Source of the DNA: a virus
Direction: 5' to 3' (one strand)
DNA length: 26,212 nt
IMG/VR virus record: IMGVR_UViG_3300042482_000882
Location: 1-26,212 of that record
The position numbers and the translations under genes were made by a program. Position 1 is the stretch's first letter; every line of letters begins with the position of its first letter. The notes beneath the pieces were generated by a model that saw only the letters and a program-made list of their open reading frames with translations, did not search any database and had not been told where the DNA came from. Shown here one piece after another: positions 13,346 through 21,154 of the stretch.

Positions 13346-16252
13346 TTAGGCGGTAAGCGCTGCGACCGGCAGACGTGGTTCGATTTTGCCGACGAGGGTT
13401 TTGATCTCACTGACGAAGGTTTTGATCTCGCCGAGGATTTTGCTGCCTTCGCCAGTGGTGATGGCCAAATCGATGTTTTCTTTGAGCTTGGATTTGATCG
13501 ACTCGATGGAGGCGGAGGCGTCGAGGTTGAGGGGTTGCTGGGTGGTGCCGAGCTTGGTGATTTCGGCTTGGATGTTTTGCAGGGAGTTCTTGCCGCCTTG
13601 CTCATCGATCGGCTGGATGCCGGTGAGTTCGCCGCGCTTGCTGGCAATGTGGGCGAGAATTTGGTTCATCTGCTCGGTGCCGGTGTCTCCGAGGTTCTTG
13701 ATGCCAAGCTCGCGGGCGATATCGGGGAAGGATTTATTTTTGAGATCCGTGCCGATGTATTCGCCGAAAGCGGTGATTTCTCTGCGGGCATCGGCGGTCT
13801 GCTCTTTGAGGCTCTTCACGGGCGCGGAGGGGTCCACGCCTTGGATGTAATCAAGCCAGGTTGCGAAGGATTTCGCGGCGGTGGCGGCTTCGGCGGCTTC
13901 CTTCTTGGCCTCGGTGACGGTGGTGGGGTTCACTGCAACCCCGGCGGCGGCGTCTTTGGCGTTGACGAAATTGGTGGCGAGGCGGGCGGCTTCGTCGGCA
14001 TTCACGCCGAGCTTGGTCTTGTATTCCTCGGTGAGCTTGGCGATTTCCTGCTGGCCTTCGAGGCGCTTCTTTTCGCTCTCTAAGGATTTGAGCAACTCTT
14101 CGTTGCCGCCTGCTTTGGCTGCGTTGATGGCGGTCTCGAGTTCGACCAGGGCGACGGCGTTGGCTTGCTCGGTGGCAGCAGCGGCTTCGGCAGCGGCGCG
14201 GAGTTCTTGGCGCTTGGCGAGTTCGGCTTCGGTTTGAGCGGTGGTGGCAGCGCGCTGATCGTTGGTGGCGGCAACTCGCGTGGCGATTTCGGCCTCGATG
14301 TCGGCGACTTTTTGAGCCTGCTCTCCGGTATTGAAAAACTCGGTGTTTGCTTCGGAGAGGTTTTCTTTAAAACGATCCACGCTCCCCGCGAGATTGGTGC
14401 CGATGTCTTCGGCGGCGAGTTCGGCGGCGATGGGGATGCGTTGGAGTGCGAGTTCGGCGGAGGTGGCTCCGGCCTCGGCGCTCTGTTTTAGGCTCTCGGC
14501 CATGCCGGAAAACATTGGCCCCATGCCTGCAAAAGTGTCGGCGAGAGACCCGGCGACTTTTTCTTTTACATATCCGGCGACGAAATCGAAAGCCGACTTG
14601 ATGACCATGAGCGTGGGGCCATCAGAGCGGAAAACATTGGCGATGATTTCGGCGACGGTATCAAAGGCGGCAGAGAAAATGTTGATAATCGAGTTGCCGG
14701 TCTGCATGACCTGGAGCTTTGCGGACTCGAAGAAGGCTTTGAAGGCGAGGCTGATTTCGCCGACCGAGATGGCATCCACGGCGGACTGAAAGCCTTTCAT
14801 GGCTTGCTGACCGCCGAGGAAGGAATTGGCGAGGTCTTGGCCGATCTTGGCGGCGTCGATGCGGGAGAGTGCCGAAGTGATGGCGTCGATGGCGGGGAGG
14901 GCTTTGTCGAGGATACCTGCGGCGAAGTCTCGGACCTTTTCGCCGATGGTTTTGAAGCGGTCGCCTACGGCGTCGAAGGTGGCGTTGCGGCGGTCCATGA
15001 TCTCGGCCATGGAGCCGACGGTGTCGCGGGCTTCGCCGAGCTCGCCTTCGAGATTGGTGAGGAGGGGCAGGAGTTCGGCACCGGATTTGCCAAAGACTCC
15101 CATGGCGGCGGCGGCGCGCTGGGTGGGGTCGTCGATCGATTGGATGCCAGAGGAAAGGATTTTGAATTGCTCGGTGGGGAGCTTGCCTTCGAGTTCGTCC
15201 ACGGAAACGCCCATGGCTGCGAAGGCATTCGCGGCGGTGCCGGAGCCGTCGCGGGCGTCCTCGATGTTTTTCTGCATCTTGGCGATCGAGCTGCCGACTT
15301 TCTCCGCGCCGATGCCGGAATTGTCGAAGGCGCGCTCGAGCACGAGGAGCTTGCCTGCGGTCTCGCCGGTGCTGGCGGAGAGGTCGGATAGGCGGCCGCC
15401 GAGGTCGAGGGCGTCAGTGAAGCCTTGGATCGTGCCACGCACGGCGGCGAAGGCGGAATCGAGGACGGCGGTGAAGGCTTTGGCGGCGACTTGCCCAAGG
15501 CCGACGCCAGCAACAAACTTTCCAAATCCCATGCCGCTCTGCTCGCCCATTTTCTCGCTCTTGTTCCCGGCGTCTTGGATGTCCTTGCCGATCTCTTCGA
15601 CTTGCGGGGATGCGGCAGCGAGCTTGGCGTCGGCTTTGCCTACAGCCTTCTCGAAGGTTTCCATCGAGATTCGGCCTTCGGAAAGATGCTTTTGGAGTTC
15701 TTCGACTTCTTGATTGTAGATTTCCGTCGCGGAGCGGTTGGCTTTTGTGATGGCCTCGGCTTTTTTCTGTTCTTCCGATAGTGCCTTTGTTTCCTGCTCG
15801 GCTTTTTTAAGGGAGGCTTCGAGTTCTTCGTTGGCGCGCTTGGCTTCTTCCGTTTGCGGGGTCGCGGCTTTGAGTGCGGCCTCGGCTTTATCGATGGCGG
15901 AGGCGTAGGTTTTTTGAGAGATCGCCCCGGCATCGAGGAGCTTTTGCAGTTCGTCCACCGTTTCGCTGTAAACCTCAATCGCGGTCCGATTAGATTTCGT
16001 GACGGCCTCGGCGCGGCGAGTTTGGTCTTCAAGTTCTTTGAAGCTCTTTGCCGCTTCGCTGACTTCGCCGCCGAGCTTTGCGAAAATGCCTTCGGCTGTT
16101 TTGATCTCCCGCATCTTTTGCGAGATTTCTTGAAAGGACAGGGTGCCGCTATCGACCTCGCCTTGGAGCGAAACCATCTGGTCTTGGATGGTCTTGAGGG
16201 TCTTTTCGAGCCCGACATCCTTGGCTCCAAATTCTACGCTGACATCGGCCAT
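13346..16252 (-). CDS. Tape measure protein
   Basis: This 968-residue protein would set tail length and assist DNA ejection. It is almost wholly helical with very high Ala, Glu and Lys content. Residues 81-137 and 165-221 are a tandem repeat with period 84, anchored by AEAVTKSNRTAIEVY and AEAITKANRSATEIY; a weaker copy precedes them. About residues 230-470 hold the conserved tape-measure region (GMGFGKFVAGVGLG, LSASTGETAGKLLVLERAF, AAMGVFGKSGAELLPLLTNL). A hydrophobic stretch near 540-620 may reach the membrane. It is the longest gene, between the chaperone genes and tail-tip genes, as expected. GGAGG lies too far upstream of the ATG to be a good ribosome site. Confidence 0.93.
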   Translation of the reverse strand: MADVSVEFGAKDVGLEKTLKTIQDQMVSLQGEVDSGTLSFQEISQKMREIKTAEGIFAKLGGEVSEAAKSFKELEDQTRRAEAVTKSNRTAIEVYSETVDELQKLLDAGAISQKTYASAIDKAEAALKAATPQTEEAKRANEELEASLKKAEQETKALSEEQKKAEAITKANRSATEIYNQEVEELQKHLSEGRISMETFEKAVGKADAKLAAASPQVEEIGKDIQDAGNKSEKMGEQSGMGFGKFVAGVGLGQVAAKAFTAVLDSAFAAVRGTIQGFTDALDLGGRLSDLSASTGETAGKLLVLERAFDNSGIGAEKVGSSIAKMQKNIEDARDGSGTAANAFAAMGVSVDELEGKLPTEQFKILSSGIQSIDDPTQRAAAAMGVFGKSGAELLPLLTNLEGELGEARDTVGSMAEIMDRRNATFDAVGDRFKTIGEKVRDFAAGILDKALPAIDAITSALSRIDAAKIGQDLANSFLGGQQAMKGFQSAVDAISVGEISLAFKAFFESAKLQVMQTGNSIINIFSAAFDTVAEIIANVFRSDGPTLMVIKSAFDFVAGYVKEKVAGSLADTFAGMGPMFSGMAESLKQSAEAGATSAELALQRIPIAAELAAEDIGTNLAGSVDRFKENLSEANTEFFNTGEQAQKVADIEAEIATRVAATNDQRAATTAQTEAELAKRQELRAAAEAAAATEQANAVALVELETAINAAKAGGNEELLKSLESEKKRLEGQQEIAKLTEEYKTKLGVNADEAARLATNFVNAKDAAAGVAVNPTTVTEAKKEAAEAATAAKSFATWLDYIQGVDPSAPVKSLKEQTADARREITAFGEYIGTDLKNKSFPDIARELGIKNLGDTGTEQMNQILAHIASKRGELTGIQPIDEQGGKNSLQNIQAEITKLGTTQQPLNLDASASIESIKSKLKENIDLAITTGEGSKILGEIKTFVSEIKTLVGKIEPRLPVAALTA

Positions 16253-16255
16253 GGC

Positions 16256-17071
16256 TTACGCGGCCTCCTGGAGTTTGAGTTTTCTATGTTTCAAGATCCG
16301 CTCCATTTGCTTTTTCATTTTGCCTGCGACGATCGAGAGCCCTTGGAGCTTTTCGGTTTCACGCAAAACCTTGTCGGCATATCGGCAGGTGTTCGTGAGG
16401 ACGACGGTGGGAGAAAAGATGTTGCCCGTGCGGTCTTCGACCGTGCCGAAATTGTAATCTCCAAGATGCCGCGTGACCCATCCGGGAATATCTCGAGTCA
16501 TTGATCCAGAGCCGACTTTTTTGAGCTGCTTGGCGCAAGCTGCCCAACCGGATTTGGCTAAGCCTGACTTGGCTTGTTGGGATTTCACATAGTCCGAAAG
16601 CGTGGTGTCTGGGACGAAGTATTTATCCACAAACCTCCATCGCCCTATGTTTCGCGTGCCACTGCCTGCGCTGGACATCCTGCCGTTTTGAAAAGCTCCC
16701 TTGTGGATTTGGCGTAAGGTTGCAGCGGTAGCGCCATCAAGAAAGTGCGCGGTGTCGGTGCCATAGACGGTGCCGTCTTTTTTTACAAAAAGCCGGATAT
16801 TTCCTGTCTTATATCTCTCGTAATTTGAGGCTACGAAAGCCGTGAGTGTAGAAAAGATGCCGTATCGTTTTTTCCCGCCAAGCAGGTCGCGGGCGATGGC
16901 TGCTTTGCCTACTTTGTCGTCTTTACCGAATGGCTGAGTGCGGCGGGCAAATTCGACACACAGAAGCCGAGCATTCATGTGGACGGCGTCGGGAATAGTT
17001 TTCTCTTGGATCTCGGCGTAGTCCTTAATGATCTGCTCGAATTTGAGGTTTTCTAATTTGATTTTGGGCAT
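16256..17071 (-). CDS. Unknown tail-module protein between chaperone and tape-measure genes
   Basis: This 271-residue basic protein starts MPKIKLENLKFEQIIKDYAE and ends ILKHRKLKLQEAA. It has a central Gly-rich part (SSAGSGTRNIGRWRFVDKYF) and helical ends. In lambda-like phages the tape measure normally follows the G/GT genes directly, so an extra gene of this size here is unusual. The start lies 2 nt after the stop of the -1 frame of the chaperone fusion, so ribosomes that frameshift end exactly at it. It might be a minor tail protein or chaperone. I do not recognise a domain. Confidence 0.75.
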   Translation of the reverse strand: MPKIKLENLKFEQIIKDYAEIQEKTIPDAVHMNARLLCVEFARRTQPFGKDDKVGKAAIARDLLGGKKRYGIFSTLTAFVASNYERYKTGNIRLFVKKDGTVYGTDTAHFLDGATAATLRQIHKGAFQNGRMSSAGSGTRNIGRWRFVDKYFVPDTTLSDYVKSQQAKSGLAKSGWAACAKQLKKVGSGSMTRDIPGWVTRHLGDYNFGTVEDRTGNIFSPTVVLTNTCRYADKVLRETEKLQGLSIVAGKMKKQMERILKHRKLKLQEAA

Positions 17072-17072
17072 C

Positions 17073-17707
17073 TCAGGTCAGGTTCTCGAAAGCGGCTTCT
17101 ATGGCAGCGAGTGAGTCAAAATCGGTCGCTCGGTTGTTGCGGCCCCAGACTCGTTTGCGCCCGTGCGCGAAGTCGTCGGCGTGGAGGATTTGAAGGCCTG
17201 CCGCGAACGGGAGGTCTTCGAGGATTTCGCGGAAGCCCCAGCCGGTGATCTTGGCGATGCGGTAGACATAGCTCGCGAGCCAGCCGGGGCTGTTTAGTTT
17301 CCCGCCGAATCCTTCGCGCCGGGCTGACTGCTGTAGCTGGCGAAGTATTCGTTCGTCCGCTCGAGGCAGAGGCTTTGGAGGTCGGCGATTTCTTGGGCAC
17401 TCGGCGATTGTTTTTCCATCCAGTCATCGACGGCAGCGGCGAAGCGGGGGAAGTCGTTCACGACGGCGCGGACGCTGGCCTTGGGCGCTCCGTGGATGAA
17501 GCCGAAGCCGCTTGCTCGCCACATGATGTCCATGTCGGTGGTGAGGATTTTGTTGCGCTGCATCCAGCTGATCTCGAGCGCGGCGGTCGGGCGGAGCTCC
17601 CAACGGGAGAGTTTTTGCGGGCCGCTGGTCATGGCTTGCTCGCGGAGGACTTCGTCGTCGGTCTCGAGGGTTTCGTTCGTGGTGGATTTGTCGTTGTTTT
17701 TTTTCAT
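17073..17707 (-). CDS. Tail assembly chaperone fusion made by -1 frameshift (GT-like)
   Basis: The protein would be 211 residues: the 137 residues encoded at 17294-17707, then a 74-residue extension read in the -1 frame from 17297 to a TGA at 17073. The extension has no start of its own but is clearly coding: LNSPGWLASYVYRIAKITGW, GFREILEDLPFAAGLQILHA, ending AAIEAAFENLT. In lambda and many tailed phages such a G/GT pair binds the tape measure during tail assembly, and the rare frameshift product recruits tube subunits. The site is GGGAAAC followed by TAA. A simple gene caller would miss this extension. Confidence 0.87.
17294..17707 (-). CDS. Tail assembly chaperone (G-like)
   Basis: This 137-residue protein is made when ribosomes read the 0 frame to the TAA at 17294. 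The acidic N-terminus (MKKNNDKSTTNETLETDDEV) leads into a helical domain with LSRWELRPTAALEISWMQRN and ends PGAKDSAGN. The size, position before the tape measure and shared start with a frameshift product match the lambda gpG type. I took the ATG at 17707, which overlaps the TGA of the upstream gene (ATGA); the longer open frame is a shadow of that gene. Confidence 0.85.
   Translation of the reverse strand: MKKNNDKSTTNETLETDDEVLREQAMTSGPQKLSRWELRPTAALEISWMQRNKILTTDMDIMWRASGFGFIHGAPKASVRAVVNDFPRFAAAVDDWMEKQSPSAQEIADLQSLCLERTNEYFASYSSQPGAKDSAGN
17297..17303 (-). promoter_or_regulatory. -1 ribosomal frameshift site GGGAAAC
   Basis: On the minus strand the last sense codons of the G-like gene are GCG GGA AAC followed by TAA. 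The heptamer G GGA AAC fits the X XXY YYZ rule, with tRNAs re-pairing to GGG and AAA. Lambda uses GGGAAAG. After a 4-nt spacer, CAGC and GCTG can form a short stem with loop CCCG, and a palindrome GCTCGCGAGC follows. Either could stimulate pausing. Confidence 0.85.
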
Positions 17708-18105
17708 AGAAATTTGGCGAACCGCTTCTTGTCGGCTTCGGTGGCGTTCTCGGAGATGCTCACGATCTTGCCGTTGCGCTCGAAAACGAGTTGGCGCGGG
17801 GTGGCTTTGACGACGCTGACGAGCGTGTCGCGGTTGCGGAGGGCGGCGATGAGGTAGGCGACCGGGTGCTCGGGGTTTTTCTCCAAGAAAATGTCGGCAT
17901 CGCGGAACCACTCCATGACCTGGTTGGCCTGCTGGCCGCTGGTCGGATGGTTGGCGAGGAAGTGGAAGACGGTCGTCTCGTCGCCGGAATCGCGGCGGAT
18001 GCGCGTGGCGGGAGCGGCGGGGTTCTCGGGCTCGAAGCCGAGCGTCAAAAGAATCGTGGCGAGCTTGAGGTCGCGGGTGGAAAAGACTGCGAGAGGTTTT
18101 GTCAT
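17704..18105 (-). CDS. Small tail-module protein, DUF5659-like N-terminus
   Basis: This 133-residue protein starts MTKPLAVFSTRDLKLATILL, then TLGFEPENP and ETTVFHFLAN. The pattern (a strand, xTxDLxLAxxLLxxGF, then a strand with VFxF) resembles the small DUF5659-type domain found in several phages. The rest is helical and ends ENATEADKKRFAKFL. Its place between the putative tube protein and the G-like chaperone suggests a tail-assembly role. The stop overlaps the G-like start (ATGA). A strong hairpin 15 nt before the ATG may lower its expression relative to the tube protein. The domain resemblance is by eye only. Confidence 0.72.
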   Translation of the reverse strand: MTKPLAVFSTRDLKLATILLTLGFEPENPAAPATRIRRDSGDETTVFHFLANHPTSGQQANQVMEWFRDADIFLEKNPEHPVAYLIAALRNRDTLVSVVKATPRQLVFERNGKIVSISENATEADKKRFAKFL

Positions 18106-18120
18106 AATTTGTCGTAGGGA

Positions 18121-18150
18121 GCCCGGCGCGGTGAATCACACGCGCCGGGC
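18121..18150 (-). terminator. 10-bp perfect GC hairpin after the putative tube gene
   Basis: The arms GCCCGGCGCG and CGCGCCGGGC flank a 10-nt loop that can add a GTG/CAC pairing. The hairpin lies 12 nt after the stop of the tube-type gene and 15 nt before the next ATG. There is no U tract on either side. It could act as a leaky terminator or protect the 3' end of an abundant tail-tube mRNA. Confidence 0.6.
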
Positions 18151-18162
18151 GCTGGCGTTGGC

Positions 18163-18531
18163 TTAGGAAGCCGTCATCGTGGTCTGGTAGGAGCGGGCGG
18201 TCAGAGAGACGGTCTCAAATTGTTCCGCCGCGAAGTTCGAGGTCAGGCCAGTCACGATCGTGGTGGCGCCGAGATCCACGGAGCCTGGCATGGTGATGGT
18301 CAACGCGCTGCCGACCGAAGCGGAGAAGGTGCCGGTGCGCATTCCTTCGATGGAGATTTCTTGGATTGGCTCAGCGACCGCCACGGCGACAACTCCGCCT
18401 TGGTCGTCTTTGACCTCGGAGAGTGCGGCGGTTTCGTTGACGGAAAAGCTAGTGACGATGAGCCCTGTGACATTGGGCGTGCCGTATTCGGCGGAGCTGA
18501 CTGCAGTGGAGCGGTAGAGTGTGGCGGCCAT
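18163..18531 (-). CDS. Putative major tail tube protein
   Basis: This 122-residue protein is beta-rich (GLIVTSFSVNETAALSEVKD, VAEPIQEISIEGMRTG, ending TARSYQTTMTAS). Size, strand pattern and position (after head-tail completion genes, before chaperones and tape measure) fit a small siphovirus tail tube subunit. A strong hairpin follows the gene, as expected for a highly expressed structural gene. The start has a CCACC-rich leader without Shine-Dalgarno and lies 57 nt after TTTGACAC. The call depends mostly on synteny; a baseplate or decoration protein cannot be excluded. Confidence 0.65.
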   Translation of the reverse strand: MAATLYRSTAVSSAEYGTPNVTGLIVTSFSVNETAALSEVKDDQGGVVAVAVAEPIQEISIEGMRTGTFSASVGSALTITMPGSVDLGATTIVTGLTSNFAAEQFETVSLTARSYQTTMTAS

Positions 18532-18583
18532 GGTGGTGGTGGAGTTGGGTTGGTGGTTGCGGGTTTCGGAAGGGAGTCGCGTG

Positions 18584-18991
18584 TCAAATGCCGGACGCGG
18601 TGAAGGCCAGCGTCAGAGCGGCGGTGGTGACCCAGCGGCCGTCGCTCTGCGTGTCGTCCACGCTGCGGAGGTCAGCGCCGGCGAGGGTCAGGTCGGGCTC
18701 GAAGGCGTCGGCGAGATCGGCGGCGGAAAGGAGGGAGGCGCGGAGGGATTCGGCGAGCGCGGCGTGCGCTTCGAGGGATCCTTCGATGACGGAGGGAGTG
18801 ACCAGCACGATGCTCGCGGTCGCTTTGTAGAATCCACGGGCGACGGCTTCGGTGGATTCGCACCCGGCGAGAAGGACGCTCTGGTCCTGCGGGATCGTGT
18901 CGGCGGATTGGCCGGTGTGACACGGGATGCCGTCAAAGGCGGGCTGGCTGCGGAGCCACGCGGCGAGGGAGGACTCGACGGGGATGTTCAT
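18584..18991 (-). CDS. Putative tail terminator / completion protein
   Basis: This 135-residue protein starts MNIPVESSLAAWLRSQPAFD and ends ALTLAFTASGI. It combines an N-terminal helix, strands with TASIVLVTPSVIEG, a helix (AHAALAESLRASLLS) and C-terminal strands, resembling small tail-completion proteins of the gpU type. It lies directly upstream of the tube-type gene. The ATG overlaps the stop of the previous gene (ATGA) and has a good AGGAGGT site 7 nt upstream, rare in this genome. The stop is the TGA within TTTGACAC. Function is inferred from position and size. Confidence 0.65.
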   Translation of the reverse strand: MNIPVESSLAAWLRSQPAFDGIPCHTGQSADTIPQDQSVLLAGCESTEAVARGFYKATASIVLVTPSVIEGSLEAHAALAESLRASLLSAADLADAFEPDLTLAGADLRSVDDTQSDGRWVTTAALTLAFTASGI

Positions 18992-19308
18992 GCCGCACCT
19001 CCTGGGGACATGGTGGCGAGGTATTCGCCGGGGGCGTGGGTCTCGCTGATCTGCGAGAGGAAATAGGTCTTGGCGCTGAACGAAACGGCTTCGCCTCGGC
19101 GGGGTGGCGATTGCAGGTCGGCGGCTAGGAAGCGGATCGAAAACTCACCGCCTTGGCGGAGGCCGCCGGTCTCGAGGTCGAGGCCGATAGAAACGGGGGC
19201 GAGGCAGACGCGGATTTCAGCCTGGCGGAACTTGACCGGCGTGCCGTGGGCGGTTTGGCGCAGTTGCGCGGAGCGGAGAGCGAGGGCGTTGCGAGCGGTG
19301 GGCGACAC
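18988..19308 (-). CDS. Putative head-tail joining protein
   Basis: This 106-residue protein has a GTG start. It begins MSPTARNALALRSAQLRQTA, followed by beta-rich segments (ICLAPVSIGLDL-type strands, FSAKTYFLSQISET). Size and position, after the capsid and before the tail-completion gene, fit a head-closure or joining protein of the lambda FII type. The GTG sits inside a hairpin (19304-19325) whose other arm belongs to TTTGACACG. This is the first gene after the intrinsic terminator at 19365-19410, so it needs readthrough, antitermination or its own promoter; I could not find a convincing promoter. The name is inferred from synteny. Confidence 0.62.
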   Translation of the reverse strand: MSPTARNALALRSAQLRQTAHGTPVKFRQAEIRVCLAPVSIGLDLETGGLRQGGEFSIRFLAADLQSPPRRGEAVSFSAKTYFLSQISETHAPGEYLATMSPGGAA

Positions 19309-19325
19309 GAACCTCGCGGCGTGTC
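19304..19325 (-). promoter_or_regulatory. Hairpin enclosing the GTG start of the head-tail joining gene
   Basis: Arms GACACG and CGTGTC pair perfectly around a 10-nt loop. The 5' arm is part of TTTTGACACG; the 3' arm contains the GTG start codon (19306-19308). The start would be hidden in the folded RNA. The same design recurs at 23243-23264 and 23536-23553. Confidence 0.6.
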
Positions 19326-19336
19326 AAAAGATTTGC

Positions 19337-19372
19337 TCTCACGGAGGCGCGGAGACACGGAGGGGAAAAAAG
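19337..19372. repeat. Dispersed CGGAGACACGGAGG-type repeat, copy 2
   Basis: The plus strand reads TCTCACGGAGGCGCGGAGAC and continues ACGGAGG. It is related in period and composition to the copies at 8856 and 23569. It lies between the head-operon terminator and a TTTGACAC word, in the same order as at the other two copies. Confidence 0.6.
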
Positions 19373-19410
19373 AAAAGCCCCCGGCAGGAGTGAGACTGCC
19401 GAGGGCTTTT
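19365..19410 (-). terminator. Rho-independent terminator of the head operon
   Basis: In minus-strand RNA, AAAAGCCC, U and CGGCAG pair with CUGCCG, G and GGGCUUUU around an 8-nt loop. The 15-bp stem has one U-G wobble and is followed by a further C then U6. On the other strand the wobble becomes C-A, so it is built for minus-strand transcription. It ends the portal-protease-capsid segment. Confidence 0.88.
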
Positions 19411-19446
19411 GCGGGCGAGGAGCGCGGTGCGGGCGCTTTGCGGGAA

Positions 19447-19686
19447 TTACTTCTTTTTCTTTGGCGACTCTTCGGCTTCCACCTCAACGGCGGGAGCTGG
19501 CTTGGCTTTGCAGATGTGGCGCTTGAGCGTGTCGCCGAGGGAGACGACGAGCGTCTCGTCTGCGGTCAACTCGCCGGCCACTTGCTTGGCCTTGAAGGCT
19601 GCGAGCTGCTCGCCGAGCGGGACACTCGGAAGGCTTTCGACCTTCCAAGTGTCGCCGGTGCGAGTGAGCGTGATTGCTAGGCGCAT
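19447..19686 (-). CDS. Small protein downstream of the capsid gene, unknown function
   Basis: This 79-residue protein starts MRLAITLTRTGDTWKVESLP, 5 nt after the capsid stop, and ends with an acidic-then-basic tail (EVEAEESPKKKK). The C-terminal lysine run could contact DNA or nucleic acid inside or on the head. It is co-transcribed with the capsid gene and followed by a strong terminator. A decoration or head-completion protein (lambda FI/D neighbourhood) is possible, but no family was recognised. Confidence 0.68.
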   Translation of the reverse strand: MRLAITLTRTGDTWKVESLPSVPLGEQLAAFKAKQVAGELTADETLVVSLGDTLKRHICKAKPAPAVEVEAEESPKKKK

Positions 19687-19691
19687 CAGGC

Positions 19692-20597
19692 TTAGGCGCT
19701 GACGATGCGCTTGAGGGCGGCGGCGTGGCCGAGGGCGTAGCCGTAGTTGACCTCGAGGACTTGTTTTTCGGTGTCGGTGTCGGGGTCAGCCCATGCGCGA
19801 TACTCGATGGTGAGGCCGGTCTCGGGATCGACGGCGGTCTCGTAGCTGGTGAGGTGGTTGAGCACGCCGGGGGATGGCTGGATGGGCGAGAAGGCGACCA
19901 AGATCGACTCGGGGAGTGCGACCATGCCGACGAGGTTCTGGCTGTTGCCGGGGATGAGGTTGGTTCCGATAACATCGAATCCAGCGATCTGTGGCAGGCG
20001 TCCGTTCTGGATCGCGGTGGCGCTGCCGACTGCGGCGGCGTTTTTGATGCCGGCGTCCTTGAGGAGCGCGCCTTCATAGGAGTTGTCGAGGATCATCACG
20101 CGGCTGGACTTGGACCATTTGGCTTGGTCGAGCGCGGTCTTGATGTTGACCATGTCCTCGCTGTCGAACGCGGAGGCCGCGCCGGTGTGGATCGCCGCGC
20201 CGTAGTTGGCGAGGGTGACGATTGAGAGGATGTCGCGGAGGATGTCCTCGGCGAGTTTGCGGCCTTTCAAGAAGCCGAGCTGCTCGGGGTTGAAGTAGGG
20301 CTGGCGGGCGAGTTCGCTCGATGTGAAGGACAGCGCTTGATACTTGCGCTTGTTGACCGTGATCTCGCGGGAGTTGATCGCGTTCGTGTCACCGAAAGCG
20401 TAGGTGCCGTTGAAGTCGCTCGTCGCATCAGTGGCGAGAGGGAAAAACGGAACCGAGATTTTGTCGGTGCCTTGCAGTGGGACCGAGTTGAACACGGTCG
20501 AGAAGGAGTTGATCGGGAGAAGTGCCTCGCGGAGCGCGATGAGGGCGCTGTCGAGGACGACATTCAGTTTGAGTTCGGAGCTGATGGTAGTGGCCAT
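19692..20597 (-). CDS. Major capsid protein
   Basis: At 301 residues it follows the protease gene as in HK97- and lambda-type head modules. It begins MATTISSELKLNVVLDSALI and contains SREITVNKRKYQALSFTSSE, a helix with GRKLAEDILRDILSIV, MILDNSYEGALLKDAGIK, then IAGFDVIGTNLIP and a C-terminal part VLEVNYGYALGHAAALKRIV. These features fit the HK97-fold coat proteins: an E-loop-like region, a spine helix, a P-domain strand and a final NPxxG-type strand pair. No N-terminal delta domain is obvious, consistent with the scaffold being fused to the protease. The start has a CCACC-rich leader 55 nt after TTTGACAC and no Shine-Dalgarno. Confidence 0.88.
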   Translation of the reverse strand: MATTISSELKLNVVLDSALIALREALLPINSFSTVFNSVPLQGTDKISVPFFPLATDATSDFNGTYAFGDTNAINSREITVNKRKYQALSFTSSELARQPYFNPEQLGFLKGRKLAEDILRDILSIVTLANYGAAIHTGAASAFDSEDMVNIKTALDQAKWSKSSRVMILDNSYEGALLKDAGIKNAAAVGSATAIQNGRLPQIAGFDVIGTNLIPGNSQNLVGMVALPESILVAFSPIQPSPGVLNHLTSYETAVDPETGLTIEYRAWADPDTDTEKQVLEVNYGYALGHAAALKRIVSA

Positions 20598-20647
20598 ATT
20601 AGTGGGTGGTGGTTAGGTGAGGTTGGGTTTCGTGGAGTGGTGGGGTG

Positions 20648-21154
20648 TCAAACGCCGTGCAGTCTCGAGTGGGCTTCGAGGGCTTTGCGGTTGGCGCGGA
20701 AAATCCGGGTCTTGTCGGCTCCGGTTGCGCTTTTCCACTGGTCGTAAATCGATCCGGAGTCTTGCACTTGGTCGACGGCGGGGACGACGCGGGCGGGCGA
20801 GAGGCCGAGGGAACGCTCGAGGCGGTCGAGGTCTTCGCACTTGGTGGCGAGTTCGCTTTTTACGAGGTCGAGCTTGGCTTCGATCGCTTTGGCGTGAGCT
20901 TCGGCGGCTTCGGCACGGGCGATCACTTCGTTGTATTTGGCGAGGATCGCGTCGGCTGCGGTGGCGCGAGCTTGTGGTTCGGCGGGAGCGGGTTGCTCTG
21001 GCTCGGGGGTTGGCTCGACGGAATCGGCAGGGACTGCCACCTCTTCGACGATTTCGGGGGCGGGAGTTTCGACAACTTCGGGAGCGGATTCGCTGACGAC
21101 GGTGTCTAGGACTTCGGGAGCGGTGGGCTCTTGGGTTTCAGGCTGCTGGGTCAT
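20648..21154 (-). CDS. Possible nested scaffold protein (Nu3-like), internal start
   Basis: An in-frame ATG (Met204 of the protease gene) at 21154 would give a 168-residue protein. It would hold only the acidic linker, coiled coil and basic C-terminus, beginning MTQQPETQEPTAPE. It lies at the boundary between protease domain and linker. TTTGACAA occurs 21 nt upstream, the same distance as at several true junctions, and CAGGG lies just before the ATG. In lambda the scaffold Nu3 is made from such an internal start in C. The evidence is positional. Confidence 0.45.
   Translation of the reverse strand: MTQQPETQEPTAPEVLDTVVSESAPEVVETPAPEIVEEVAVPADSVEPTPEPEQPAPAEPQARATAADAILAKYNEVIARAEAAEAHAKAIEAKLDLVKSELATKCEDLDRLERSLGLSPARVVPAVDQVQDSGSIYDQWKSATGADKTRIFRANRKALEAHSRLHGV

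Noticed and set aside
17116-17427. 103-codon minus-strand frame over the chaperone region
   Set aside because: It is a shadow with Arg/Pro-rich composition; the coding signal is in the -1 frame reached by frameshifting.
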